From: Musa acuminata AAA Group | Taxonomy: Eukaryota > Streptophyta > Magnoliopsida > Zingiberales > Musaceae | DNA: 64,000 bases | Assembly (NCBI RefSeq): GCF_036884655.1 | Contig: NC_088339.1 | Coordinates: forward strand, 25,997,501 to 26,061,500 | Reading direction: 5' to 3' | Shown: positions 23,673 through 37,900 of the stretch, one piece after another | Position numbering within the stretch: the stretch's first letter is position 1 | Layout of the letters: every line of letters begins with the position of its first letter | Notes under the pieces: model-generated | Seen by the model: only the letters and a program-made list of their open reading frames with translations | The model's database searches: none | What the model was told of the DNA's origin: nothing | Position numbers and translations under genes: made by a program

Positions 23673-26600
23673 ATGGAGATCCTCCAACTTGCGCTCGCCA
23701 TGTCGATCCTATTGTTCGATGCCGTTTCTCCGGCATCCTCGTCGGCGCCGCTCAATTGCTCCGACACCGCCCGCGTCTGCACCTCCTTCCTGGCCTTCAA
23801 GGCGGATCGGAGCGCTGCCGCCCCACGCCAAATCCAGAGCATGTTCGACGTCTTCCCCCAGGACGTCACCGCTGACGAGGACGGCAGCCCCGGGTATGTC
23901 TTCGTCCGCAAGAATTGCTCCTGCCTCTCCGACAACAAATACCTCACCAACACCACCTTCACGGTGCCGGAGGCGGCGAGCTCCGTGTACCCCGTGGTCG
24001 TCGACGCGTACCAGGGGCTCGCTTTCCTGCCCAACATGACACGGCGGCCTGCCCGGGCCCGGGCCATCGTCTTCCTGCACCTCCTCTGTGGGTGCTCCAG
24101 CGGCCTGTGGAATTACCTGATGAGCTACGTGATGGAGGAAGGCGATTCGGTCGAGTCGCTGTCGAGTAGGTTCGGGGTGAGCATGGACAGTATCGAGACA
24201 GTGAATGGGATGTCCGGTCCAGATGAGGTTGTCGTCGGTGAGGTTTATTACATCCCACTGAATTCCGGTGAGCTGCCTTCTGATCTCAACATTTTTTCTT
24301 TGGCCTTCTTACCGTGGATGATCACCCTCTAATTTCTAAAGAGTCCGTGTGCGGTGGATCTTAGTATCTAGTTGAATGAGACGAGATTCTCATCAATTCC
24401 GCTTCAATATGTCCTAGCTGATGAATCTTTCCATTTTGTCTTGCTGATTCCTTCATGTTGGGAGGGAGAGAAGAACCGAAAAGCAGAAAAGAGAACTCAG
24501 AAATTAACAAATCGATGCATGATTTAACGTGGTTCGGCAATTTCATGCCTATATTTACGGAGAAAATCAAATTCTCCACCATGTGAGATCAATTACAATA
24601 TGCTTGAGTTATCTGCACAATTCCATTGTATACCCCTACACATAAACCCTGAAGAATTTATATCTATCTTTCACCCTTTCTAAAAATCCTAGAGAGCACC
24701 CTCTCTAGATATTATAAAGAGAAACCTAGGAGCATCAAAAGTATCTATAAAAGAACCAAATATTGATAATTAGGGTTTTCTTCTTTCACAAAAATTTCTC
24801 AGGTTCCTTATCCTCCTAGGATACTGGTTCTATGAATCCCAAAATACTTGAGCATTCTGACACCCATGAACGTGAACTGTATGCTAATGCACAAAGATTA
24901 GTCATCTTCAGCTTATAATAAAGATCTCTATGCCTCTTTGCATGTGCAAATTATTTAAAAATTTTCAGCATACAAGAGGTAGCTCAACTTGTATTTGCAA
25001 AGTTCTTTTTTTATCATTAGATGCTCCTTAAGTTTTTGCATCTTTTGCCACTGTAGTTCCCGGTCTACCTTCTGCTATGGATACTGGGATCTCCCCTTCT
25101 CCCACTCCTGCTCCCTCACCAACTCCGATTACATTTTCAGGTATGCTATTCTAAATCTTAGATTCAGTTTCACCTTCTTTCCGACTTATGCACAGTAGCT
25201 GTTTAGATGAGAAATGCATAAACACATTATCCTACAAGATTCCCAGAATTCCAAATTATTTAACACTTTCTTTTTCTTTTTTCCCCTTGATTGTCAATTA
25301 TATCCAGTGTATTTTTTGCTTCTTTGGAAACTAAACAGAATCATGATTAACATTAACAAATTCTCAAAAAGTAAAATCTTAACTAGATTTTTAGTAATTT
25401 TTGTGTCCTTATTCCTGCTATTTTGTTTATTCAGAAATGCATAATATTCAAATCTCTGATAGTTATTCCTGAGCTAAAAGCAATGTTTTTGCAGATAACT
25501 CCATGCATCATTCTTGTAGATTCCCTTATGGGTGGGTTTTTGGGAGTATGGGTGTTTCTCTTGCTCTGATAACAGTGGCACTACTTTCTTTCATTTCTTT
25601 GAAGTCCTTCAATTCAAGGAGCCAAACAAAAGATCCTAATGGACCAGTGTCCCATAAGTTTCAGATTCTTCGGAACACTAGTTTTTGTCATGCTTCAGGA
25701 AGGTATCTCTGCTGCAAATATGGGAATCTGAAGTCATCAACAGGGGATGCAGGAAATCACCACATCAATGATCCTAAAGGTCAGTTTGAGTGCACATCTG
25801 GGATAAACTTTCTTTCAACATTTACTTCATCAAATATTTTCCTCATGAAAAAGAATCTGTATCGGTCGAGGAGTTGATTCTCTAAACCTGTCGTGGTATT
25901 TGATAGTTGTGGAATGGGTTTGATATGCTTTTTCTCTGTAGTATCTTGTTATAGGAAAATATAAGAACAAAATATTTGTAATTAAAAGGCTACAACTTTA
26001 TTTATCTTGTTTTTCTTAATTTTCCTATAGAATAACATTATATGTGCAAAGCACAGAAGAAAGCAAGGGCAGAATTCTATAATGGTTGTAGGCCTCCCTA
26101 AATTCTCAAATTCATATCAAACCTTTTGAGTTATTGGCTATACTTACTATGAAAGCCACTGCCATTGGCGTGCATCAAGCAGTTGCAACCTCCCATTAAA
26201 ATAGCTTCACTTTTTGTAATGGTTCTGCCCGAGGAAATCATATGCTTCCTTTTGCAAATTTTCTTTGGAATGCTACTTTCCAATATGTTATGCTTGCATA
26301 TTCCTTTTTCAGTTCTATCTTTTTCTCAAAAGACCGTAAAAAAAATTTATAATCACATAATATACAAAAAATATGAATTTTTTGTATTTGGTTTTACAAG
26401 CTGTCACAAATCAACCCTGCAAACATGTGGCCTATGTCCTCAAAAAGTAGTACTCACAAAATTTTTTAGATGAGCAGTGAGACATAGTAATTGAAGCCTA
26501 CTCCAAAATCAGTGTGGGACTATTCAGATTGGAGATAACATAATCTCTCTCCCTATATAATCCCTGACATCCTTGTTAAGCTGGACCCCCAAGTGATATA

Positions 26601-29600
26601 ATGTGGAATTCGAAGTTACGACTACTTGCCATCACCATAGCCAATGCTTGCGCCTGCCTGTGGATTAGAACTTAGTTCAATAAATGCACAGTAGGTTCCA
26701 ACATGACCCACACACAATGAGTGATTGTTGCCTGATATCATAATTGTCATTATTTTTGTCCCAGATTGCATGGGTTATGCTTTCTATAAGGAATATTCAC
26801 AAGATGTCGAGACGTTGTAATTCATATACCAATGAGAGCTTGGTCCAGTCATTCTGGACTAATCAGAGTGTTATACAAGTATTGATTTATTCTTGCTATA
26901 TATAAGATATTTGTTAATATTTCAGCAAAGCACATATTACTATCATAATGAAAATTGGCATTCGGTGATTTATGCATAACCATTTTCATCCTAGTGTACG
27001 CCAAGCAATACATATTGGCTTCAAAACTAAAAGAAATTACATGATTATGGTGAGATCAGATACATGCTTGTGGATACTATTAGCATGAACATGAAACTCA
27101 CCTCTGTGATTTAGAGCTGGACTTCAGAGGTGCAAATCTCATGAAATACATGGACTTTCCTAAGTTGGGCAGTAATACAACTTGTAGGTGATAGGATGGC
27201 TAGGAAAGGATTCTGGCTAGATCGAAGCAGAAGATAAAGCCTGGATCTGTAACTAGCAAAATACTACAACTTTACCAATTTGGAAGGAGAACAATAAAAT
27301 GAACAAGATGAGCAAGATATAGGAGAGACTGTTCGAGGATTAGGTTCACATCTGCATGACAGCTTAAAAGTGGTTTGTTATGAGCTTCCTGCCTTGCAAG
27401 GGGCCTAAATCTACCATTGGTTATTTGATTAGAGTCATTAGACTACAGATTATTCTTTCGCCTTAATCTCTTTTCCTCTCAAGTCTAATTATCATAATAT
27501 CAGAGTCAGTTTCCATAATTTTTGACAGATACTGCAGCTGATTTGTTTGACATGGAGAAGCCTATTGTTTTCAAGTACGAAGAGATACTTTCTTCAACTG
27601 ATAACTTTTTTGATTCAAATCTACTGGGCCACGGTAAATATGGTTCTGTATATTATGGGGTCCTTCGAGACCAGGTTTGTAGGGTTATTGGCTTTTATAT
27701 TGCAAAATTCTGAATTCTCAGTGATGACTATCTTTTTAACATTAATATGATGTTTAGGAGGTTGCAATAAAAAGAATGACTGCAATGAAAACTAAAGAAT
27801 TTATGGCGGAGATGAAAGTACTATGCAAGGTTCATCATGCTAGTTTGGTAAAACTGCTAAAGCTTACAGTATTTGCTGCTTCAACAAAAAAACCAGTGGC
27901 TTAGATATTTTTAACCTTTTTTTTTCATTTTACTTCAATTTTGTCAAGGTAGAATTGATTGGCTATGCTGCAAGTGATGATGAGCTTTTCCTCACCTATG
28001 AGTATGCTGAGAAGGGTTCGCTCAAGAGTCATCTGCATGATCCACAAAATAAGGGTATGATTTCTTTCTATGAAGTCCTTTAGTCCAGAGAAGGCTAAAA
28101 TGGCTTTGTGAATTAGTGTACATAAATGAAACTTATGCTTTCGTGACATGAAAGCTTAGATGTTGTTCTTGTTATGTTGTATTTGGTTCAAGCATGTTAG
28201 AACTTCTATAAAAGAATCTCCTGCAATTAGTTTGGTAACTGGCATCCTCTGTGGCAGTTTTGATGATAAAACAATTTCAATAAACAAAAGGAGAATTTGG
28301 TTTATAATTTTTCTTATGGAGATTTGTTAGGTCTAAGACAGAATGCTTTTCAGTGAAGATGCAAATCAACTTTGCACTTGGTGGCAAATTGATATTTTGG
28401 ATAGTGGAAGGCACAAATAATCTGAATCATGAACAAAACCAAACAAGACAAGGTTGCATCTTAACATCTTAAAGGCAGTTATCCTGTGCTTATTCATACT
28501 GTGATTTCTTCAAATGCTTTCCTCACAAATCTCATTCTGTTTTGTCTTTTTATTTGAATTGATTTTATCTATCTTTTGTCCCGTGTTTTCCGTCTGAACT
28601 CTCTGAATCAGAGTTGAAATTCTCCAACTTTCTACTCATTCCATAATTCTTCATCTTATGAATCATTCATGACAGATTTTTTTTATAGACTTTATAACTT
28701 CGTGAATACTAACTATAACAGTTGTCTGGTCATGTTGCAATACTACGTAAATGAATAATGTTACAGAAAAGACTTATGAGAGTTTTATTCTGAGGCAATG
28801 AAAAAGAAGGCAGAGGCCCAGAATCTGGATTAACAGTATTTTGGATCTTCTTCTTCATCTGATTATACCCAGACCAAAAAAATTATTATATGGATGTGTC
28901 CCCTTACATTGTTAATATGACAAAACTTGGGACTCATTGTAATATGTTATGGAAAATAAATGATTGCTTACATTATACTGTTGTAAGAAGCTTCAGTTTT
29001 AGAAGAGATTTACCACGATGGTACAAACTCCCAAGGGTATCAGGCACTGTCATTCTTCCATCTTGAATCAGTCTCTAGTATAGCATGTCAAGCTGTCATA
29101 ATCTTGCAAACCATATAGACAATCCACTCTTCAGTTATTATTCAATACAAGCTTTGGAAGTAAGTGTTCCATTTTTCTGATGACTTCATGTAAGACGTGT
29201 ACTCCATATGTTTGAATTGTCAACATTATGATAACCTGTGCTTATAGTTGCTACTGTTAGGTTGGTATGTGTGAATCCAGAGTGTGTTTTGTCTGTTCTT
29301 TTTCTCTTAAACGAGTGCTAATATGTGCTAAGCAACACACTCAATGATGCATCATCATCAGCAGTTCTGGACCATAAGTGCTTCCTTTTGGAGATGGGTC
29401 TAACTGAGCCTTGAAAGCAGATGAGTGAAATAATCATTAGCTCACATGTGTCTTGGCAATGAGTGATTATGACTTTTTGTCATTCAATTGTGTTTATTAC
29501 AGTGAATCACCAAAATTGATTTTGATTGCATAAGTTAGTGACAAAGAGCAATCGAGATTTGCTATTTTCTTATATGTATGTTTGAGTCTGGCTTACATCC

Positions 29601-32273
29601 TCCATCTCTGATACCATGTATACTTTATGTAATTTATTTGTTCTGTCACTGGTGTAATAAATTCTGCTTTGCCACTTGGCCAACTGCCCATGTAAAAGTG
29701 CATCACATGCTTCTTATTTCATCTCCAGGACAGGCATCACTATCTTGGATATCTAGAGTTCAAATTGCACTTGATACCGCTAGAGGACTAGAATACATTC
29801 ATGAGCATACCAAAGACCAATATGTTCATCGAGACATAAAGACAAGCAATATCTTGCTTAATAGTTCTTTCCGAGCAAAGGTTTTTCCAGACTTAACTGT
29901 AGTGTTCAAGATGCAATGTTATGATCAATAAATTCTCATACGACTAACTCTTTCTATATATAGATATCAGACTTTGGGCTTGCAAAACTTGTTGCAAAGA
30001 CAGGAGATGGAGATGTTTCTACCACTAAGGTTGTTGGAACTATTGGGTATCTGGCTCCAGAGTAAGTAGATCTGGAGATATTGGTTCAGTGTCACCTTGA
30101 GAATAGCTTTCCAATATTCACTTTCTGTTGATTCCTGTAGATACTTACATGATGGCCTGGCCACAACAAAAAGTGACGTTTATGCATTTGGGGTTGTCCT
30201 TTTTGAGTTAATATCAGGCAAAGAGGCAATAACAAGGACGGAAGGAATGGTTTTGTCTAATTCTGAGAGACGATCTTTGGCATCAGTTGTGAGCACATTT
30301 TCTTGAATTGCTGTTGACGATGGATATTATAGTGCTTCCAAAATTGAAACTTGTAGAATTACCTTACATTGAGATTTCTTGATCTTTTTATCTGACACAA
30401 GTTTCTTGATTATCTAAAACAATGAAATAGATAATTTCAACTCCAAATCTTAAATAATTAACTTATTTTTCTTGTGAGAACATCTAGCTTTCACTTTGCA
30501 AACCTAGAGAATAGGTGCATTATCACTCAGACATTCTGCATGTATGTTATATAGCAATCCAGAAGCTCATGCTAAGAATAAAAGCAAGACAAGAGAAAAA
30601 GAATTGCAGAGGAAAATTAATGCTTTATATGGAATCTTATATGGGTTATGCAAGCTTAAATGTGTTTTCAGGAAATGTTCAGGATTTTACTTTCTGCATG
30701 AAATTGCCAACTTGGGTTGAATGTCTTGTAAACATAGCTACAATAAGAAACCAATCAACTGGTGATTCTTTTAAGCTGTGCAATTGAAAATTTTGATTAG
30801 AGGACATATTATTTAATTCCAAGTAGCAGATCTATTGACAAAGGCACTTATTAGAAAATCAACTAAATGTAGTTTAACCTAACTGTGATGTTTGATCGTG
30901 CGATCTGTATTTAGTTCTAAACTTTTTACCTTTAATTGAATATTGTCCAATTCAACTAACTCCTACTTCAAAATTGACATCAATGCATAGCCCTAACTTC
31001 CAACTTGCAGCTTCTGTTACATTATTGGGCTTCCAAAAAGAGTTTTACCTGCATTTACTGAGCCTACCTAGTTTTGTAGTGCTTTTTACAGACATGATTG
31101 TACCAGCAGTTATATAGCTTGATGCATTTCTCACCTTTTGAGTGCTGAAAACTTCCAGATGTTAGCCGCTCTAAGAAGCTCTACGAATTCAGTAATCATG
31201 GGGAGCCTGAGAGACTATGTTGATCCTAGTTTGATGAATCTATATCCTCATGATTGTGTCTACAAGGTGAGTAATTTCTGCTGATTTGGATGGTTAATGT
31301 CGGTTTTCTTTTCTTCTTACCTAATTTTTGGAGAGCATATCTCAACACACATTCATAAAAGATGCATGACATAATTCAATTAAACAAATGTAGGTGACAT
31401 GGTTCACTCTGACTCGGTTGAAAAGTTTCTATCATTCTTTGCTACGCAAATGTTAATAGTTTTTGGTAATTCATGTCTTTTGCTTTGCAAATATTTTCTG
31501 AAAATTCCTTTGCTTTTTCTTGTGGGTAAGTGGAAGAAGCATCCTCCCATTGCATAGATATGTTGCTCTGCTGTCGTTCTGTGAAGCAAAAACAAAAAAG
31601 TGTCATCATATTAGTTTGGATATAACATGCTTTGTACAACTAAGTTATATAAATGTAACACTCATTGTACTAGTGGTTACATCAACCTTTGGTGTTCTTT
31701 ATCAGATAAAGTCTCCTTCTCTTAGTTTGGATATTGCACACTTTGTGCTTCATTTCCAAATATCGTGCTAGCTAGGAAATTTATCATTCTTGTTCCTTGT
31801 TACTTGATTTCATGCTAGCATGTGACATATCTTAGTATTTCACCACCAGGTTGATACACTAAATATGAAGTCCATCCCTTTTATGATTCACCCCATCTAT
31901 GATAGAATCGCTATCCCAGTAACAAACACTAAGTAGCATGACCTTACTGGGAAGGCCCTTGGAAATTTGAGTTTGGTTGATCGTTATATGTTGTAATGAT
32001 CAGTGAGTGACCTTCACACTTATACCAAGGAGTTTTTTCCCCATGATCATATTTACTGTTTAGGCGAAGGTAAATTCTGACTTTAACTATTCCTTGTCAT
32101 GTACTAAGATGGCCATGTTGGCGAAGCAGTGTGTGGACGATGATCCTATACTACGACCCGACATGAAGCAAGTGGTGATCTCTTTGTCCCAGATTCTGCT
32201 ATCGTCTATCGAGTGGGAGGCAACATTGGCAGGGAACAGCCAAGTCTTTAGCGGCCTTGTACAGGGAAGATAA
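23673..32273 (+). CDS. LysM-domain receptor-like kinase, LYK3-like
   Basis: Eleven exons: 23673-24267, 25057-25140, 25495-25779, 27529-27674, 27758-27847, 27949-28054, 29729-29880, 29964-30061, 30141-30288, 31159-31266 and 32109-32273. All introns are GT-AG, giving 658 aa in one frame. A signal peptide is followed by the LysM ectodomain (starting [13 protein letters not shown]), with Cys pairs of the CxC type (NCSCL, CGCSS) and a clear LysM at about 151-198 ([20 protein letters not shown]). A Pro-rich linker, one membrane segment (about 239-262) and a kinase domain follow. Key kinase residues are intact: [11 protein letters not shown] loop, Lys375, His469-Arg470-Asp471 and Asp489-Phe-Gly. The family binds chitin-type or related N-acetylglucosamine ligands at the cell surface, alone or in complexes; this clade resembles Arabidopsis LYK3. 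Specific ligand and role are not shown by sequence. Introns 3 and 6 are each about 1.7 kb. Confidence 0.94.
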
Positions 32274-32525
32274 CCAATCGGTCAACCCTTGTTGGAGCTC
32301 CATGCTTGGGGTTTTCTGCTGTCCGCGTCCCGCAAGTATCGACCGAAGTGTACATGGTGACACTCTACGTTTTGTTGCGAGTGGTTGAAAAATTTTGTTA
32401 GCTATATTCGTTTGAGGTGTGTCTGTGATAGGAGATGTATTTAAATGCGCATCACAGCGTGTACTGCTTCAGCAAAAGTATTACTTTGAGATAGATTTTA
32501 GTTGTAATTGGATTTTCCTTCGTTT

Positions 32526-32594
32526 TCGGGGAGTTGTTTTAATGCATGTCCAGTTTCCATTCGGGGAGTTGTTTAATGCATGTCCAGTTTCCAA
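32526..32594. repeat. 35-bp tandem duplication
   Basis: Two near-identical units, starting tcggggagttg at 32526 and 32561 and each ending aatgcatgtccagtttcc. They differ by one T in the run after gttg. The repeat lies just after the LysM kinase gene, probably in its 3' UTR. Confidence 0.85.
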
Positions 32595-32675
32595 TCTGTC
32601 TCTGATTAGGCTCTATGTGTCCATCAAGTTGGGATTTGGGCAAAGTGAGATCTGCCTCTCCTCTCCCTGTTCTTT

Positions 32676-32833
32676 GGATTGTCGTTGATGCCAGGCTTCC
32701 CACCTTCACCGACATGGACGTTGTCATGGCTGGATTGTTGTTGATGTCGAGACATGGACGTTGCCATGGCTGGATTGTCATTGATGCCAGGCTTCGCACC
32801 ATCGCTGTTGTGACATGGACGTTGCCATGGCAA
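32676..32833. repeat. degenerate minisatellite
   Basis: The core gacatggacgttg(c/t)catgg occurs at 32711, 32751 and 32811. Flanking units share gattgt(c/t)(g/a)ttgatgccaggcttc at about 32676 and 32774. Copies are spaced 40 and 60 bp apart. It is non-coding on the plus strand. Confidence 0.75.
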
Positions 32834-34934
32834 CTCGCCACCCTTTTCCGCTGCATCTTCTCTCGAGCAGACCATCGAACATCTTCCGAGCGATGTCACC
32901 CATGAGCAACACGGCTTGCATCGAGTGAGCGACCACCATCTTCTCTCGAGCAAGCGAGCGACCACTGCCCCATGTGTTGTTGTCCGACAATGTCGCATCC
33001 CTGGCTTCAGCCTTGTTCGGTGTCATATCGGCAACTTCATCCATGGCCTCCATCATCGCCCATCACTCTCTAGTTTGTTTTTATCACTTTGCTCACAAGT
33101 CCATCACATCTTTGAGAGGGCCGACCTTCTTCAAGTTAATGGGTATACTTTGATGCTCTAATGTGTATTCCCATGTTTGTCACAGTATGATACATCTAAC
33201 CTTCATCACCAAAGCATCTCCTTACATCTCATCTCATGTTCCATAATCAGATATAATATCATATGAGAACTCTAATCAAATAAAACATATGACACACTCG
33301 ACATGACCTTCATAACCAACAGACCCATTAGCCCCAACTAAGCCATTGCTCCCAAAAAAAAAGCATGCAACATGCTCGACACAACCTTCTTGGCCAAAGC
33401 TGATCCTTCAAATCGAGGCATTTCCAACCTCGGACACCTCCACTTCAAGCAAAAGATCCCAAGACTCTTTAATCGATTTCTAATACAAGATATAATTGTC
33501 AAGTTCATGAGATGTACATTGAACTCTGGCACAAACAGATCTTCTAAATGCACACTAAAAAGTAAATGATATGATCAATATTTTGGATCTATCAACGCAC
33601 AAGGCCAGTCAACAAAACTTGCCACATCAACATGAGCTAAAGAGAATGATTTTCTCCAAAATATTATCTTCTATTCCATAAATAAAAAACCATCTTAGGT
33701 ATGGTTCAAGATCAGAAATTCTAGTCGAGTACACTCACTAGTTTTGCAAGAAACACTTCCAATTCAAGAATCTTGAGAGAATTATCCTGATAGACTATTC
33801 ACTTTCGACTTGAATCCGTGACTTGAATCGACCACCAATATGACACTAACTACTACCAATTCAGCTAGGGCTGTTCTCAATCTAGCTGACAAAGTGATCA
33901 AGTTGTAGCATCAGATCTGGTGACACCACAAGTTAATCTCTCAGGTAAAAGGCATTCACCAAGTAAATAATTCGCATGACTTGCCTAACGTGAAATTCTT
34001 CAGACAACAAACAACAGTATTTCATCATAGCCACTTCAGATCTCACTAAAAGGCTACAACTTGTATAGATAGCTTAGGACCCATACCTTCTGGAGCTTTT
34101 CCATGACACGCACACATAGCTCAGGCCATCACTGTAGAGCATACCATACGCACTGAAGCTCTCCAAATCTAACACCATGATCTCATCAATCAATTGCACT
34201 TCCCATATACTTCTGGCCAAGTAACCAGTACCGGCCAGATTGGCTGCAGCATGATGCTTTGCCGAGGCGCAACACTTAAAATCCTTGCATCAAACTCGGC
34301 TGCTTCAAACTTCAGGAAACTTGATGCTGGATAGCAAATTATTGCAGTATAATCTAAAAATAATAATAATATTGTCGACTATAGCAGACCCTGATTCTGG
34401 ACAACGATATATGTACACTTTTGAGTCAAGCTTGAGGAATAAAATGGAGTTTCCTCACATCCGAAACTGCAACGGCCAATCAGAGGTTCATGTCATATCC
34501 TGAATCCATGCAGTACCTGCGTAGAAGCTAGCAAGGGTGTTGGAGAACAACGTAGAAGTTGGTATCGCTGAAGAAAGAAGCCAATCTCATACTTTCTGCC
34601 TTTCTTCAAAGGTTACCTCCATTGTTAGAAGAAAAGGTTGTCGAATCTATATATTTCCGTTTGTGCCAACCTCAGACTGGATTCTGCAGCTTCGTGCCGC
34701 CCAACTACAGCAGGAAACAAGCCATGGATGTAATCTTCAACCACTTCTCTAGTTTCTTTTGTGTTGGACATTAGGGTAGATCACAGCAGAAGCCATGTTT
34801 GACCTTCCCGTTCAACAATGCATCAGTGGATACTAGTACCAGCCTTGGTTGACACTTGGTATATCTCTCTTGAATGCATAAAAGACAGCATTGAAGGCAC
34901 AAGCGTTGCAGTATACCAAAACCCTTCTACCTTC

Positions 34935-37900
34935 TCACTGTCTAGGCCTACGCCTGCTCCTGGACTTCAAGTCCACTACCACAACAGATATGTTGTCGGA
35001 ACTGTTTTTCTGGTAAGCCAGCTCGGTAAGATGATCAGCAACAGCCTGTGCAGGTGACACTCCATCTACTAGTCCATTCCGCCGCTGCCACCTAAAATGA
35101 CGACAAGCCATGTCCCCAACCTCTTCAATGGACATAACATCCCATAATCCATCGCTAGCCAAAATCAAGCAGTCATCATCCTCGCTTCGAGACATAAAAC
35201 TGATCTCGGGTACAGGAATAACCCAAGGTCTCATATATCGATCACCTGAAAATTAGCATCTTAGAAATTATTTGGTAATGAAGTAATATTTCCGACTCAA
35301 GTTATATGGCAAAAGTAATTGATGGTAGATTTATAAAGAAAGAACATAGTTCAAGAAATCTATTTCCACAGCCCCACATCATAACCATAGTTATTATTAC
35401 TGGACTGGAAAGGACAGTCCAGTTTTGGCTATAAGATTGGAAATGTCAAAAAAATAAATCCAACTAGCCAGTTCTCTGTGAAACAAATTGACCAGTCCAA
35501 TCAAGACCAGACTGATTTAAGATACACCAAAACTCTTCTTTGTCCTAGTTGTAACAATGAGAGCATTTTCTCTGTTTTGAGTGCTAACAATAAATGAAGC
35601 AAAAAGGCTTTGAGAACCTTGGAATCGAGCCATAACATTTCCTAAATTTGTTAGCATTTTTATGTTTTTATAATTTATATATTTTACACATGGTTCAATT
35701 GATTGACCCATTAGCCCAACAACAGACCCAGTGACTCAAGGCTTGGTTAGGCAGTTGCCGATTCAAATGTCATAATTATGATCACATTAGGAACTTCCAT
35801 AAGCGGAAACTTCACAAGTTGAGTACTACATTCACTAGCATAAGTGTTCGCAATGTCTAGCTTTTAAGTATTTCCTAACCCAAAATAAGTATGACAGAGA
35901 CTAAGCAGGCATTAACTACTTCAATTGAGTTTGATATTTATCTCCTGAACTTAAAAAGATGCAACAAGGAACATATGCAATATTTCCTGATAAAGAAAAA
36001 AACCTGTAAAAATTTAGTATAAAGCAGATCGAAATTGATTTAGTAACAAAACATATAAGCAATGGATCAGGATAAGAAAAAAAACCTATAGACCGGGACA
36101 CTGCAAGAACACCAGAAATTCTACACCCTTGCCAGTTTATGACTCTTCCACCTAGGCTCTCAATGCGCATGAGTTCATCCTCTCTGTCAGGCTGTAAAGA
36201 ACCACTATTAGAAGTAGATGTAAAACTGGAAGTAATATGAAAAAAATTATCCTTGCAAAAATATAGAATCATATAATGAATTATAACAACAAAAAAAAGC
36301 AATTATGAACATTTCCAGAGCCCTGCTATATGACAACTGGTAGAATGGAAGTCCACAAAAGATATATCTCCACAACAAGCCATGATTTTTAATTTTAAGT
36401 TCAGCTAGACATAGTACCGGATGGTTATCTGGATTGCAGGAGCAATTTGGCAAGGGACAGTACTTCCGATTGCAATTTCATGGTCGAATACAATTGCTAC
36501 ATCGCTACATCTAATTACAGGCTTTAACCACCCATCCAACCCCCTCCCAACAAGGAAAACATAACAAAGGACTGATGTATCATGGGGATTTACAACCACA
36601 TCCTTTGTTCCTTGATGCATTGTTAGTCATCAGTTCTTATTTGGGCCAGCATCTATCGTGTTATGGTGAAGGGATTAACAGGAACTGATCACTAACAATG
36701 CATCAAGGAACAAAGGATGTGGTTGTAAATCCCCATGATACATCAATAACAACAAAAGAAAAGTTGACATACTAGGTAGCACTTAATGCCTTCTGCTTCA
36801 TAGAGATTTTTCAGAAATCACAAAGTTGTTCATATAGCAGTCATCTGTTGAGTTCGACAGCCATGGATGTCATGCCTTACAATAGCTTATTGCAAATCGA
36901 GAGAATATATTGGCAGTTCAAACTGAATCAAGCTCACACTTTTAAATTCTGAAAAACAAATCGTTAATATTTAAGTACTTTCAATCTGCTTAGTTATGGT
37001 AACAAGTTGAAGAGGCATAAAAACAATCAAGAACCATTTTTGTTGTCGCAATTCAATTTAGCTTGCAAGTCAAGAATCTGTTAATTTGAAAAGATTGTTC
37101 TATAGAGGGGAACATGTGCAGTTATTCTACCTTCAGTACAACAAGTGGTAAACCAGAAAAATTTGTAACCTGTAATTTTCAGTGAGCATTCGGCAAAGAA
37201 TATAACAATGAGTTGCTGTAGTATAGGAACACCTTTAAACAACACTAAGAAATTGCTTCCTACTAAACAAAAAATTTAATTCTATTAACTCAAACAAAGA
37301 AGATTTGTATAGAAGAGTAGAAGGATAATAGTAAGACCTTATGATCAATGGTTAACTGGATTCTTTGATTCCCACGACAGAGAAGTGCCCTTGAGTCACC
37401 ACAATTAGAGGAGATGATTTGACAACCTGATATTACTACAACAACAGCAGTTGACCCAATTATATCTGGGGCTACAGCTTCATCAATGACCTCATTATCA
37501 ACCCTCTTGAAGCCATCATGGAATGCTGTCTCCCACCTCCTTTTCCAGCACTCTGGATTCTGTATCCTATCCCACTCCTCTGCCACCACCTCATGAACTC
37601 TTTTTGCACAGTAATCAGCCACCTGAATATAAAAAGGAATATGAAGTAGAGCAACAACGTCTTTTTTCTTTCAAGGAAGTCAGTTGAAAAGATGTGTTTT
37701 TATTGTTCAGATATCACTATCCATGATCTACAACTTGAATGCCAAACTTAATCATATACCTAACAAATATTTTTTTTCAGATCAAATGGAACACAGAAAA
37801 AGAGCTCTATATATAGAGAAACTTTGTATCTGCTCATGCTGTAATGATCAACTAATAGGAAAATAAATAGAAAAACCATGCCTTTACACCTGTTTTTGTT

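Larger units (their letters stand above)
32274..34934. other. intergenic region with short tandem repeats
   Basis: Between convergent genes (LysM kinase, plus; PP2C, minus). No gene is supported. It holds the two 3' UTRs, the small tandem repeats at 32526-32594 and 32676-32833, and AT-rich unique-looking DNA. Short frames (for example around 34537-34774) show no domain. Confidence 0.45.
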
